Shown: piece after piece, positions 17,289-25,239 of the stretch
Layout of the letters: each line of letters opens with the position of its first letter
Position numbering within the stretch: the stretch's first letter is position 1
Source: Bosea sp. 124
GTDB lineage: Bacteria; Pseudomonadota; Alphaproteobacteria; Rhizobiales; Beijerinckiaceae
DNA length: 64,000 nucleotides
NCBI RefSeq assembly: GCF_003046175.1
Contig: NZ_PZZM01000001.1
Span: 4,667,001 to 4,731,000, forward strand
Direction: 5' to 3'
The notes under the pieces: model-generated
What the model saw: only the letters and a program-made list of their open reading frames with translations
Databases searched by the model: none
What the model was told of the DNA's origin: nothing
Made by a program: the position numbers and the translations under genes

Positions 17289-17606
17289 TCAGGCGACGTC
17301 CGAAGCTGCGGTCCGGCAACGCTCGTCGACGCAGCACTCGTCGACGAGGAAGCCGACCAGCGCATTCATGACATCGTAATTGGCGCGACAGATCAGCGTT
17401 CGGCTCTGCCGCTCCTGTGTGACCAGACCCGCATGGATCAACGCCTTCAGATGAAAGGAGAGCGTCGACTGGGCGATATCGAGCCGCTGCTGGCATTCTC
17501 CGACCGAGAGGCCGGCATGGCCCGCCTTGACGAGCATGCGATAGAGCGACAGCCGGGTGGGGTTGCCCAGCGCTTCGAGCCGTGATGCCGCATCATTCGT
17601 GTTCAT
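17289..17606 (-). CDS. ArsR-family metalloregulator
   Basis: A 105-residue winged-helix repressor: LEALGNPTRLSLYRMLVKAG, the recognition helix region QSTLSFHLKALIHAGLV, and the wing QERQSRTLICRANYD. Near the C-terminus is DECCVDERC, a Cys-Cys-X4-Cys group. Arsenite-sensing ArsR proteins vary in cysteine position, and some use C-terminal cysteines, so this is a credible As(III)/Sb(III) site. It is first in a leftward operon with the flavoprotein and MFS genes, and its product probably represses its own promoter at 17642-17670. Confidence 0.88.
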   Translation of the reverse strand: MNTNDAASRLEALGNPTRLSLYRMLVKAGHAGLSVGECQQRLDIAQSTLSFHLKALIHAGLVTQERQSRTLICRANYDVMNALVGFLVDECCVDERCRTAASDVA

Positions 17607-17641
17607 GCCGCAATGATGAGCGGGGCCGAGTCTGCCGTCAA

Positions 17642-17670
17642 ACTATATTTCTGGTTTTGTCGAAATGAAA
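17642..17670 (-). promoter_or_regulatory. Candidate arsR promoter with overlapping operator
   Basis: On the minus strand, TATAGT (complement of 17642-17647) is a good -10 box, and TTTCAT (complement of 17665-17670) lies 17 bases upstream as a weak -35. The repeated 9-mer TCGAAATGA (17660-17668) overlaps that -35, so a bound ArsR would block polymerase. ATTTC-N10-GAAAT (17647-17666) is a partial dyad in the same place. Confidence 0.45.
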
Positions 17671-17704
17671 CTGGCAGCGCAGGCGGAAGCCCTTATGGAG
17701 CGGC

Positions 17705-18847
17705 TCAGGCGAGCACGGCCTGATCGCTCAGATAGATCAGTTTTCCTGCGGCGATGACGGCGACGACGCGTGGATGGACGGTGTCTTCGACGAGCACCAG
17801 GTCTGCCCGCCTGCCCGGCGCGATGACGCCGCGGTCATGCAGTCCGAAGGCCTCGGCGGGCGCCTTCGAGACCAGAGCCCATGCATCCGCGAAAGCGGCG
17901 GAGCCGTTTCGCGCGAGGATGAAAGGCGCCAGCAGCAGCGCCGCGTAGTAATAATCCGAGGCGAGGATGGTGCAGAGGCCGGCGCGCACCATCTCCTCAG
18001 CCGTCGGGCAGCCTGTATGCGAGCCGCCGCGCACCACATTGGGAGCGCCAAAGACGATGGCCTCGCCATGCTCGGCCGCCTCGCGCGCGGTCGCCTCGTC
18101 GATCGGGAATTCCGCTACCGCGACGCCGAGGCCGCGATACCAGCGCCGCATCTCCGGCGTCATGTCGTCATGGGAGAGCATCGGCACGCCATGGGCCCGA
18201 GCGGCCGCCGCCAGCCGGGTCAAGGAGCCGGCGACCTCGTTCTTGCGGCCATAGACGCGCTCGACCAGCGCGGCGAAGGCGTCGGCGGAGAGGCCCGAGC
18301 GCTCGACCATCTTGCCGACCTTCTCCGGGCGGTGGCGGGTCTTCAGCGTGCCTTCGGTGTGGTCGTTGAAGGCGAGCAGCCCGACGCGGCCGGTGGCGAG
18401 CCAGTCCAGGATCTCTGGCTCGGCATCGAGATTGAAGGTCTCGTGGCGGAGATGGAAGCGCGTATCGGCGCCGAGTTCCGGCGCAAGGACGGCGATGCGC
18501 TCGAACAGGCGGCGGGCATTCGCAGAACTGCGCAGCCCCGGCTCCCAGGACCAGGTCACGCCATGGAAGGCCGTGGTGATCCCGCTGGCGAGCAGGGCGC
18601 GGTCGGCATCACGCAGGGCCAGGTCGACGTCGAAGGCGACCCCGGGGCGCGGCATGATATGGCGTTCGAAGGCATCGCCATGGCAGTCGACGATGCCGGG
18701 CAGCACGAGAAGGCCGGTAGCATCGAGGCGCAGCGCCGCGGGTGGGGCCCGGCCGTCGAGCGCGGCGATGACGGCGCCGTCGGTCACGATGTCGGCGCTG
18801 GCGAGGTCGTCGAGCAGCACCCGTCCGCCCGTGATGTGAATCGCCAT
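17705..18847 (-). CDS. phnM: PhnM-type amidohydrolase (alpha-D-ribose 1-methylphosphonate 5-triphosphate diphosphatase)
   Basis: A 380-residue amidohydrolase-superfamily protein, the usual PhnM length. Metal and catalytic motifs: PGIVDCHGDAFERH, RFHLRHETFNLD, LLAFNDHTEGT, MLSHDDMT and LASDYYYAAL. PhnM removes pyrophosphate from the ribose 1-phosphonate triphosphate intermediate before C-P bond cleavage. I chose the ATG at 18847, supported by GAAGAGGG just upstream; the longer frame overlaps the divergent promoter region. It faces away from phnDCE. The C-P lyase core genes (phnGHIJKL) are not in this window, so the rest of the pathway must lie elsewhere or be absent. Confidence 0.9.
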   Translation of the reverse strand: MAIHITGGRVLLDDLASADIVTDGAVIAALDGRAPPAALRLDATGLLVLPGIVDCHGDAFERHIMPRPGVAFDVDLALRDADRALLASGITTAFHGVTWSWEPGLRSSANARRLFERIAVLAPELGADTRFHLRHETFNLDAEPEILDWLATGRVGLLAFNDHTEGTLKTRHRPEKVGKMVERSGLSADAFAALVERVYGRKNEVAGSLTRLAAAARAHGVPMLSHDDMTPEMRRWYRGLGVAVAEFPIDEATAREAAEHGEAIVFGAPNVVRGGSHTGCPTAEEMVRAGLCTILASDYYYAALLLAPFILARNGSAAFADAWALVSKAPAEAFGLHDRGVIAPGRRADLVLVEDTVHPRVVAVIAAGKLIYLSDQAVLA

Positions 18848-19010
18848 CTCGCCCTCTTCCGCAGCCGGCGGCTGCGCCGCAGGGGGACGGGCCATGAGGC
18901 CTGCCCATGACGAATGAATGACACGGATTGTCATCGAAGCGTGGCGCGGGCGTCACCGCTCCGTCATGCCGCAGGCTTACCGCCGCCGCAGATCCCAAAG
19001 GAGAACCGCG

Positions 19011-19880
19011 ATGCTGAAGACGCTGACCTGTGCGCTTGTCGCCGCTGCCGCGCTGCTGTCCGTGCCTGCCGTCCAGGCGCAGGAGGCGATCCGCTTCGCC
19101 GTGACCGACATCGACGGTGCCGAGTCCCTCCAGCGCGAGTTCGGGCCCTTCAAGGCCGCGCTGGAGAAGGTGGCCGATGTGAAGGTCCAGTTCTTCGCCG
19201 TCTCCGGCCGCACCGCCGCGGTCGAGGCGATGGCGGCCGGTCAGGTCGATTTCGTGCTGACGGGCCCGGCGGAATATGTGGTGTTCAAGGCGCGCACCCA
19301 GGCGGTGCCGGTGGTCGGCTGGCAGCGGCCGGACTATTTCGCGCAGGTTGTCGTCCTGGCTTCCGGACCGGTCAAGTCGGTCGCCGATCTGAAGGGCAAG
19401 ACGATCTCCTTCGGCGAAATCGGCTCGTCCTCACAGCATCTCGGCCCGGCGCAGGCGCTGGCCGATGCCGGCCTGAAATACAATGTCGACTACAAGCCGA
19501 TCTTCGTGAAGCGCAACGTCGCGGTCGAGGCGATGAAGCGTGGCGACATCGGCGCCATCGGCCTCAACCTGACCCATCTGCAGCGCATCCGCGAGAGCGA
19601 CACCAAGACCGGCTTCGCCGTGGTGGCGCGTGGCCGCGATCTTCCCAACGACGTGATGATCGCGAGCCCGAAGGTGAAGCCCGAGGTCGTGGCCAAGATG
19701 CGCAAGGCCTTCCTCGAACATGGCGGCGACCTGATGAAGGCCGTCACCACGGGCACGGACGACAACCGCAAGTTCCTCGGCGGCGTCTTCCTGCCGGACG
19801 TCAAAGACACCGACTACGACTATGTCCGGGCGATCTACGCCACGATCGGCATCACCGAATTCAACAAGTTCATCGAGTGA
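19011..19880 (+). CDS. phnD: Phosphonate ABC transporter, periplasmic binding protein
   Basis: A 289-residue exported PhnD-like protein. The signal peptide is LTCALVAAAALLSVPAVQAQ. The mature part follows the type II fold: IRFAVTDIDGAESLQREFGP, VDFVLTGPAEYVVFKART, and DLKGKTISFGEIGSSSQHLG, where the Ser-Ser-Gln loop resembles the phosphonate-binding loop. An AAAGGAG site precedes the ATG at 19011, deciding this start over upstream in-frame codons. It is the first gene of phnDCE and shares a 163-base divergent region with phnM. Confidence 0.85.
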   Translation: MLKTLTCALVAAAALLSVPAVQAQEAIRFAVTDIDGAESLQREFGPFKAALEKVADVKVQFFAVSGRTAAVEAMAAGQVDFVLTGPAEYVVFKARTQAVPVVGWQRPDYFAQVVVLASGPVKSVADLKGKTISFGEIGSSSQHLGPAQALADAGLKYNVDYKPIFVKRNVAVEAMKRGDIGAIGLNLTHLQRIRESDTKTGFAVVARGRDLPNDVMIASPKVKPEVVAKMRKAFLEHGGDLMKAVTTGTDDNRKFLGGVFLPDVKDTDYDYVRAIYATIGITEFNKFIE

Positions 19881-20722
19881 CCGTGGTACGGCTCGACGCC
19901 ATCCCCGCGATGACGGAGGAGCCCTCCCCCGTCATCGCCATCGCCGGTCTGCGCAAGAGCTTCGGCCCGCGCACGATCATCCGCAGCCTCGACCTGACGG
20001 TTCCGGCCGGTGAGTCGCTTGCGCTGATCGGTGCCAACGGCACCGGCAAGTCGACGCTGCTGCGCATGATCGTGCGTCTCGCCGAGGCCGATGCGGGGCG
20101 CATCTCGGTGCTGGGCGAGACGGTCGGTGGGCTGCGCGGCACGGCGCTGAAGCGTTTTCGGGCGCGCGTCGGCGTCGTCTTCCAGAAGCACAATCTCGTC
20201 GGGCGCCTGAGCGCGCTGTCCAATGTGGTGCATGGCGTGCAGTCGCGCCGCTCGGGCCTGCGCACCTGGGCGCAATCGCTGGCGCCCGCCGCGGTGCGCG
20301 AAGAGGCCATGGCCTGTCTCGACGCGGTCGGCCTTGCCGACAAGGCACTTCAGCGCGCCGATTCCCTGTCCGGCGGCCAGTCGCAGCGCGTCGCGATCGC
20401 GCGCATGCTGATGCAGCGCCCGGAGCTCGTGCTGGCCGACGAGCCCGATGCCAGCCTTGATCCGCGCGCCGGCCGCGAGGTCATGGAACTGCTGTTCCGC
20501 CTGACCCGCTACAAGGGGCTGAGCCTGGTCTTCGTCTCGCACCATATGGCCCATGCGCTGCGCTTCTCCGACCGGATCGTGGGTTTGAGTCAGGGCGGAA
20601 TCGCGCTCGACCGCCGGGCGTTGCATTGCGACGAGGACGAACTCGCGGCCTTCTTCGAAGAGGCGGGCGACGCGCCTGCTGCTCTTGAGCCGGCAACCGC
20701 GCCGGTGGCGGCGCTCGCATGA
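19877..20722 (+). CDS. phnC: Phosphonate ABC transporter, ATP-binding subunit
   Basis: A 281-residue ATPase: Walker A GANGTGKST, Q-loop VFQKHNLVGRLSALSNVVHG (a PhnC hallmark), signature LSGGQSQRVAIARML, Walker B ELVLADEP and H-loop FVSHHMAHALR. The start could be the GTG at 19877, which overlaps the phnD stop as GTGA, or the ATG at 19910; neither has a strong ribosome-binding site, and coupling favours 19877. The final 25 residues are Ala/Pro-rich. Its stop overlaps the phnE ATG. One long open frame running through phnD in another phase is not real coding. Confidence 0.87.
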   Translation: MTVVRLDAIPAMTEEPSPVIAIAGLRKSFGPRTIIRSLDLTVPAGESLALIGANGTGKSTLLRMIVRLAEADAGRISVLGETVGGLRGTALKRFRARVGVVFQKHNLVGRLSALSNVVHGVQSRRSGLRTWAQSLAPAAVREEAMACLDAVGLADKALQRADSLSGGQSQRVAIARMLMQRPELVLADEPDASLDPRAGREVMELLFRLTRYKGLSLVFVSHHMAHALRFSDRIVGLSQGGIALDRRALHCDEDELAAFFEEAGDAPAALEPATAPVAALA

Positions 20723-21525
20723 GCCTCTCAGCCTCCCCTCGCCTCGCCGCCACGACCGACCGCTTCGCGCGGCCGAGCGCGGCGACCTTCATCGGCTCGT
20801 TTCTGGCCCTGGCGCTGGTGGTCTGGTCGTTCAGCGGCTCCGAACTGTCGGCCGAGAAGCTGATCCGGGGCGTGCCCTATATGGGCAACATCCTCGGACG
20901 GATGTTCCCGCCGGATCTGTCGCGGCTCGATTCGATCCTGTGGTCGCTGGCCACCACCTTCCAGATGGCTGTGTCGGGCTGTGTGCTCGGGCTGATCCTG
21001 AGCTTCCCGCTTGCGGTCCTGGCCGCCGACGGGCTCTCCCCGCATCCCGTCGTCCGGGTGCTGGCGCGCGGGCTGATCGCCTTCTTCCGCACGGTGCCGG
21101 ACCTGATCTGGGCGCTGTTCTTCGTTATCGCCGTCGGGTTGGGGCCTGCGGCCGGCGTGCTCGCGTTGATGATCGACACGATCGGCTATGCCGGACGCTT
21201 CTTCGCAGAGGCGATGGAGGAGACGGACAAGGGCCCGCGCGAGGCGCTCTCGGCCATCGGCGCGAGCAAGACCGGCCTGATCTTCTCGGCGGTGGTGCCG
21301 AACGCCATGCCCTCCTTCATCGCGACCTCGCTGTTTTGCGTGGAGAAGGCGACGCGGGCCTCGGTGGTGCTCGGGCTGGTCGGGGCGGGTGGCATCGGCG
21401 TCGAGCTCAAGGTCGCCTTCGACCTGTTCGACTACGATACCGCACTGACGATCATCCTGGCGGTGTTTGCGCTGGTCGTGGCGGTCGAGCAGGTCGGTGC
21501 TACGCTGCGGCGGCGCATTCTCTAG
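20719..21525 (+). CDS. phnE: Phosphonate ABC transporter, permease subunit
   Basis: A 268-residue inner-membrane permease of the PhnE family. It has a hydrophobic first helix FIGSFLALALVVWSF, the periplasmic segment NILGRMFPPDLSRLDSILWS, and the coupling loop DKGPREALSAIGASKTGLIF. About six membrane helices are expected. ATGA overlap with phnC shows coupling. Only one permease gene is present, so it should act as a homodimer. It ends 11 bases before the convergent methyltransferase gene. Confidence 0.88.
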   Translation: MSLSASPRLAATTDRFARPSAATFIGSFLALALVVWSFSGSELSAEKLIRGVPYMGNILGRMFPPDLSRLDSILWSLATTFQMAVSGCVLGLILSFPLAVLAADGLSPHPVVRVLARGLIAFFRTVPDLIWALFFVIAVGLGPAAGVLALMIDTIGYAGRFFAEAMEETDKGPREALSAIGASKTGLIFSAVVPNAMPSFIATSLFCVEKATRASVVLGLVGAGGIGVELKVAFDLFDYDTALTIILAVFALVVAVEQVGATLRRRIL

Positions 21526-21536
21526 CGCTCGCCCGC

Positions 21537-22028
21537 TCAACCGACACGGCGATAGGCATAATAGCGGCCAGCGGGCACGCCCTCCGGCAGCGCCACGGGC
21601 GTGAGCGCCGGGTGGTCGAGGTCCCATCCGCTGAGCACCAGCGCGTCGGGCGCGGCGAGGCCTGCGACATGCTCGGGCAACCAGGCGAACAGCACGCGGT
21701 CGCGCTCGGGCACTCCGGTCGTCACATCGACATGGATCAGCGCCGCGCCGCGGCCGTGGCGTAGGGCGAAGGCGGGCAACGTCTCCGCCATGTCGCCGAT
21801 CACCAGCCTGCCGGCGGGGGGCATCGAATGCGGATTGGGGCTGACGTCACGCTCGAAGACGTGGATGTCGCGCCCCGGCAGGATCTCGCGCAGATGATCA
21901 TAGGTCCGGCCATTGCCGAGGCCGAGTTCGAGCACGAGGCCGGGGCGCCCGGCGCTCTCGGCTGCGGCCCAGTCCAGCATCCGGCGCTGGGCCTCGAGGC
22001 GGCGGATGAAGCTGTCGAGTCGGCTCAT
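21537..22028 (-). CDS. SAM-dependent methyltransferase-like protein
   Basis: A 163-residue protein with a class I methyltransferase start: the glycine motif VLELGLGNGRTYDHLRE, then a strand ending in an acidic pair, IHVFERDVSP, then LVIGDMAETLPAF. The middle ALIHVDVTTG and the end SGWDLDHPAL...AYRRVG fit small SAM-binding proteins of Hyphomicrobiales. Two starts are possible; I chose 22028, while 22058 would add ten residues. No partner or substrate can be inferred, and it converges on phnE. Confidence 0.7.
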   Translation of the reverse strand: MSRLDSFIRRLEAQRRMLDWAAAESAGRPGLVLELGLGNGRTYDHLREILPGRDIHVFERDVSPNPHSMPPAGRLVIGDMAETLPAFALRHGRGAALIHVDVTTGVPERDRVLFAWLPEHVAGLAAPDALVLSGWDLDHPALTPVALPEGVPAGRYYAYRRVG

Positions 22029-22219
22029 GCGGTCTGATCTCCCGGCCTCGACTGGCATAGCAGCGCCGGCCGTGGGCCCGATACCCCCTCCAAACGACAG
22101 GGTTGTCAGGTCGATCGGTCAATGCCCTAATCCGGCGTGATGACCGTCTTTCCGCTTCGGCGGGTGACCAGCGGCCGCCAAGAGCCGCCTTCGACACTCT
22201 CAGGGAGGTATCCGTTTCC

Positions 22220-23197
22220 ATGACCACGTCACGTTCCCTTGCCGCGCTCGCTGCGGCAGCCGGGCTCTGTATCGTTGCCGCCAGCGCAGCCCAGGCCCAG
22301 GCCTGGCCGCAGAGGCCGATCACCTTCATCGTGCCCTTCCCGGCCGGCGGCGGCACCGATGCCTTCGCCCGCCCGCTCGCCGCGCAGCTCGACCAGCAGC
22401 TCGGCCAGCGCATCATCATCGAAAATCGCGGCGGGGCCGGCGGCACGGTCGGCGCCTCGGCCGCCGCCAAGATGCAGCCGGATGGCTACGGCTTTTTCGT
22501 CGGTGCGGCGCATCACGCCATTGCGCCAGCGCTCTATCCGAAGCTCGACTACAACATCCAGACCGACTTCATCCCGATCGCGGTGATCGCGCAGCCGCCG
22601 CAGGTCATCGTCGTTCATCCGAAGGTGGAGGCGAAGACGGTCGCCGAACTGATCGCCTTCGCCAAGGCCAATCCCGACAAGCTGAACTATGCCTCGGCCG
22701 GCAACGGCACGACGCATCATCTCGCCGGCGAATTGTTCAAGCTGCAGACCAAGACGAACTTGACGCATGTGCCCTATCGCGGCGCCGGACCTGCCCTGCA
22801 AGACATCGTCGCGGGCCAGGTCGATATCCTGTTCGACGGCCTCGGCTCCTCGGCCCCACAGATCCAGAGCGGGCGCCTGCGTGGGCTCGCCGTTGCTGCG
22901 CCGACGCGCTCGGAGGCTATCCCCGACGTGCCGACCGCCAAGGAAGCCGGACTCGAAGGTTATGAGGTCGCGACCTGGTATGCGCTCTGGGCGCCCAAGG
23001 GCACGCCGCCGGAGATCGTCACGCGGATGCGCGCCGAAGTCGCCAAGGCGCTGCAATCGCCCGTAATCTCCGAGGCCTGGAAGAAGAACGGCTCGCCGAT
23101 CCCGACGCTCGCGGGCGACGATTTCGGCAAGTTCATCACCGCCGAGGTCGCGCGCTGGGCCACCGTCGTGAAGGACGCGCAGGTCAAGCTGGAGTGA
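22220..23197 (+). CDS. Bug/TctC family tripartite tricarboxylate transporter binding protein
   Basis: A 325-residue exported binding protein of the Bug family. Signal peptide AALAAAAGLCIVAASAAQAQA; then the diagnostic WPQRPITFIVPFPAGGGTD, IIENRGGAGG, DGYGFFVG, LNYASAGNGTTHHLAGELF, HVPYRGAGPALQDIVAGQVD and WYALWAPKGTP. These proteins bind carboxylates, nicotinate, amides and similar compounds for TctAB-type carriers. No tctA or tctB gene is nearby, so it is an orphan, as is common in this family. AGGGAGGT at 22202-22209 decides the ATG at 22220. Confidence 0.9.
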   Translation: MTTSRSLAALAAAAGLCIVAASAAQAQAWPQRPITFIVPFPAGGGTDAFARPLAAQLDQQLGQRIIIENRGGAGGTVGASAAAKMQPDGYGFFVGAAHHAIAPALYPKLDYNIQTDFIPIAVIAQPPQVIVVHPKVEAKTVAELIAFAKANPDKLNYASAGNGTTHHLAGELFKLQTKTNLTHVPYRGAGPALQDIVAGQVDILFDGLGSSAPQIQSGRLRGLAVAAPTRSEAIPDVPTAKEAGLEGYEVATWYALWAPKGTPPEIVTRMRAEVAKALQSPVISEAWKKNGSPIPTLAGDDFGKFITAEVARWATVVKDAQVKLE

Positions 23198-23215
23198 GAC
23201 AAGCTGGAATGAGAC
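23186..23215 (+). repeat. Tandem 15-bp duplication across the stop codon
   Basis: AAGCTGGAGTGAGAC (23186-23200) is repeated directly as AAGCTGGAATGAGAC (23201-23215), with a single difference. The first copy encodes the last residues and the TGA of the Bug protein; the second carries a second in-frame TGA. It looks like a recent slippage duplication. Confidence 0.75.
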
Positions 23216-23241
23216 GAGGGCGGTTCGCACCGTCCGCCCTC
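23216..23241. terminator. Bidirectional terminator-like hairpin between the Bug gene and recX
   Basis: A perfect 8-bp stem, GAGGGCGG (23216-23223) with CCGCCCTC (23234-23241), 10-base loop, placed between two convergent genes and overlapping the recX stop codon. No T-run on either side. Confidence 0.5.
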
Positions 23242-23809
23242 ACAGCTCCGTCACATCCTCATCGCCCGCACCGTCGATCACGGCGCGGGCGATCGTCATT
23301 GCGAAGCCCGCGCGCGCCATCGCCGCGAGATCCTTCTGCCGGGCGGTGGCCCGGTCGCCGCGACTCCAGGGCCCGAGCCGCTTGCGCTGCGCCGTTTTGC
23401 GAGCTGCCGCCAACTCCTCTTCCGCGCTGCCGCTGCTCGCCTGGGCAGCGAGATCTCGCGGGACGCCCTTGGCGGAGAGGCTGGCTGCGATGGCGCGCGA
23501 GGACCGGCCGCGGCGTTGCAACGTCGCGGCCCTGGCCTCGGCAAAGCGCTGGTCGTCGACGAGCCCGGAGGCGACGCAGCGGGCGACGACCTCGTCCAGC
23601 ATCGCGTTGAACGCGGCGGGCTCCTGACCGTGATGCCGGCAGCTCAGCACGACCTTGCGCGCCAGGACGCGGCGCAACTGCGCTGCCGGCGCGGCATAGC
23701 GTTCGAGATAGTACATCGCCGCGCGCTGGAGGTAGTCGGCGGTGATGCGGCGTGGTGCGCGGCGCTCTGGCCGGCTGGTGCCTGGCCGCCCTGCGGGCGC
23801 GTCCATCAA
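23240..23809 (-). CDS. recX: RecX-family regulatory protein
   Basis: A 189-residue helical protein of the RecX family, which inhibits RecA filaments. The three-helix repeats are visible: ADYLQRAAMYYLERYAAPAA with RRVLARKV, then VARCVASGLVDDQRFAEARA and RGRSSRAIAASLSAKGVPRD. The C-terminal third is more divergent and ends DEDVTEL. It overlaps the arfB-type gene by four bases (start 23809, neighbour's stop at 23806) and is coupled to it. recA is not nearby, which is usual in alphaproteobacteria. Confidence 0.82.
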   Translation of the reverse strand: MMDAPAGRPGTSRPERRAPRRITADYLQRAAMYYLERYAAPAAQLRRVLARKVVLSCRHHGQEPAAFNAMLDEVVARCVASGLVDDQRFAEARAATLQRRGRSSRAIAASLSAKGVPRDLAAQASSGSAEEELAAARKTAQRKRLGPWSRGDRATARQKDLAAMARAGFAMTIARAVIDGAGDEDVTEL

Positions 23810-24225
23810 TCGGAGCCCGGCTTGGCACGGCCCGCCTTGATCGAGGAGCGCTTGTCCTTGGAGACCAGCCGGCGCTCTTTCGAGGCCTTGGTCGGCTTGG
23901 TCGGACGGCGGGTCTGCGGACGCACCGCCGCTTCGCGGATCATCTCCAGCAGGCGCTCCAGCGCTTCCTCGCGGTTGCGCTTCTGGCTGCGCTGGGCCTG
24001 CGCGACAATGACGATGACGCCGTCCTGCGTCAGCCGGCTGCCGGCGAGCTTCATCAGCCGGATCGCGACGTCGTTGGGCAGCGAGGACGAGCGTCGAGCG
24101 TCAAAGCGCAACTGCACCGCGCTCGAGACCTTGTTGACGTTCTGGCCGCCCGGACCGGAGGCACGCACGAAGCTCTCCTCGATCTCGCTCTCGTCGATGG
24201 CGATGGACGGCGTGACTTGAATCAT
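23806..24225 (-). CDS. arfB: Alternative ribosome-rescue factor / peptidyl-tRNA hydrolase
   Basis: A 139-residue class I release-factor-like protein lacking codon-recognition domains. The catalytic GGQ is in VRASGPGGQNVNKVSSAVQL near residue 25. The C-terminal tail is strongly basic (Arg/Lys repeated after residue 100), as needed to enter the empty mRNA channel of stalled ribosomes. It frees ribosomes stuck on non-stop mRNA. It shares a 38-base divergent gap with mazG and leads a two-gene leftward unit with recX. Confidence 0.92.
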   Translation of the reverse strand: MIQVTPSIAIDESEIEESFVRASGPGGQNVNKVSSAVQLRFDARRSSSLPNDVAIRLMKLAGSRLTQDGVIVIVAQAQRSQKRNREEALERLLEMIREAAVRPQTRRPTKPTKASKERRLVSKDKRSSIKAGRAKPGSD

Positions 24226-24263
24226 GGGAGGAACCGTAGATCATTTTCCGGAGATTTTCAGCC

Positions 24264-25100
24264 TTGCAGCCTTCCAGCGACATCGCCCGGCTGATCGAGA
24301 TCATGGCGGCGCTGCGAACGCCCGGCACGGGCTGCCCGTGGGATCTGGAGCAGGATTTCGCCTCGATTGCGCCCTACACGATCGAGGAGGCCTATGAGGT
24401 GGCCGATGCGATCGCGCGCGGCGACCGGCTCGATCTCAAGGACGAACTCGGCGACCTTTTGCTCCAGGTCGTCTTCCATGCCCGGATGGCGCAGGAGGAA
24501 GGCGCCTTCGCCTTTCCCGACGTAGTCGAGGCGATCACCGCCAAGCTGATCCGGCGCCACCCGCATGTCTTCGGCGAGGCGCGCGACCTGACGCCGGCGC
24601 AGGTCAAGGCGCTCTGGCACCAGATCAAGGCGCAGGAAAAGGCGGACAAGGCCTCGGCCCGCCATGCGGCCGGCCTGCCGCAGCAGGTCGAGGAGAAGGG
24701 CGTGCTGGCCGGCGTGACGTATGGATTGCCCGCCCTCACCCGCGCCTGGAAGCTGCAGGCCCGCGCCTCCACCGTCGGTTTCGACTGGAACGATGCCCGG
24801 CTCGTGCTCGACAAGATCCGCGAGGAAACCGCCGAGATCGACGAGGCGCTGGCCTCGGGCGACAAAGCGGCGATTGCCGAGGAGATCGGCGACCTGCTCT
24901 TCGTGGTCGCCAATCTTGCCCGCCATGTCGATGCCGATCCGGAAGGCTGTCTGCAGGCAGCCAACGCCAAATTCGAGCGCCGATTCAAAGGAATAGAGAC
25001 CATTTTGGAGACGCAAGGCAAGGCTGCCGTCGATGCGAGCCTCGCCGAGCTTGAAGAGCTGTGGCAGGCCGTGAAGCGCTCCGAGAAGGCGGGCTCCTGA
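24264..25100 (+). CDS. mazG: Nucleoside triphosphate pyrophosphohydrolase
   Basis: A 278-residue tandem MazG protein. The first domain has RTPGTGCPWDLEQDF, EEAYEVADAI and DELGDLLLQVVFHARMAQEE; the second has KIREETAEIDEAL and EEIGDLLFVVANLARHV, both with the EExxE/ExxD metal-binding patterns. It converts (d)NTPs to NMPs and is thought to clear aberrant nucleotides and tune ppGpp. The start is TTG at 24264, with GGAG ten bases upstream; no ATG gives a full first domain. Confidence 0.94.
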   Translation: MQPSSDIARLIEIMAALRTPGTGCPWDLEQDFASIAPYTIEEAYEVADAIARGDRLDLKDELGDLLLQVVFHARMAQEEGAFAFPDVVEAITAKLIRRHPHVFGEARDLTPAQVKALWHQIKAQEKADKASARHAAGLPQQVEEKGVLAGVTYGLPALTRAWKLQARASTVGFDWNDARLVLDKIREETAEIDEALASGDKAAIAEEIGDLLFVVANLARHVDADPEGCLQAANAKFERRFKGIETILETQGKAAVDASLAELEELWQAVKRSEKAGS

Positions 25101-25239
25101 AAGTCCGCAGCGCTGGTTCGAACCTTGCTTCGATCGAGCGGGGCCAGTGCCGGGCGCATTTCGGCGCTCGTGGTTGGCTCCGGATAGCGCAAGACGCCGG
25201 GCGTGACATGGCGGACGTGATACGACAGATACGAAGACG

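Noticed and set aside
18914..19876. N-terminal extension of phnC through phnD
   Set aside because: The phase over phnD gives Arg/Gly-rich noise; phnD itself has a signal peptide and ribosome-binding site.
25115..25124. GGTTCGAACC palindrome upstream of cysG, resembling a T-loop
   Set aside because: Flanking bases do not form a T-stem or acceptor stem; a simple palindrome.
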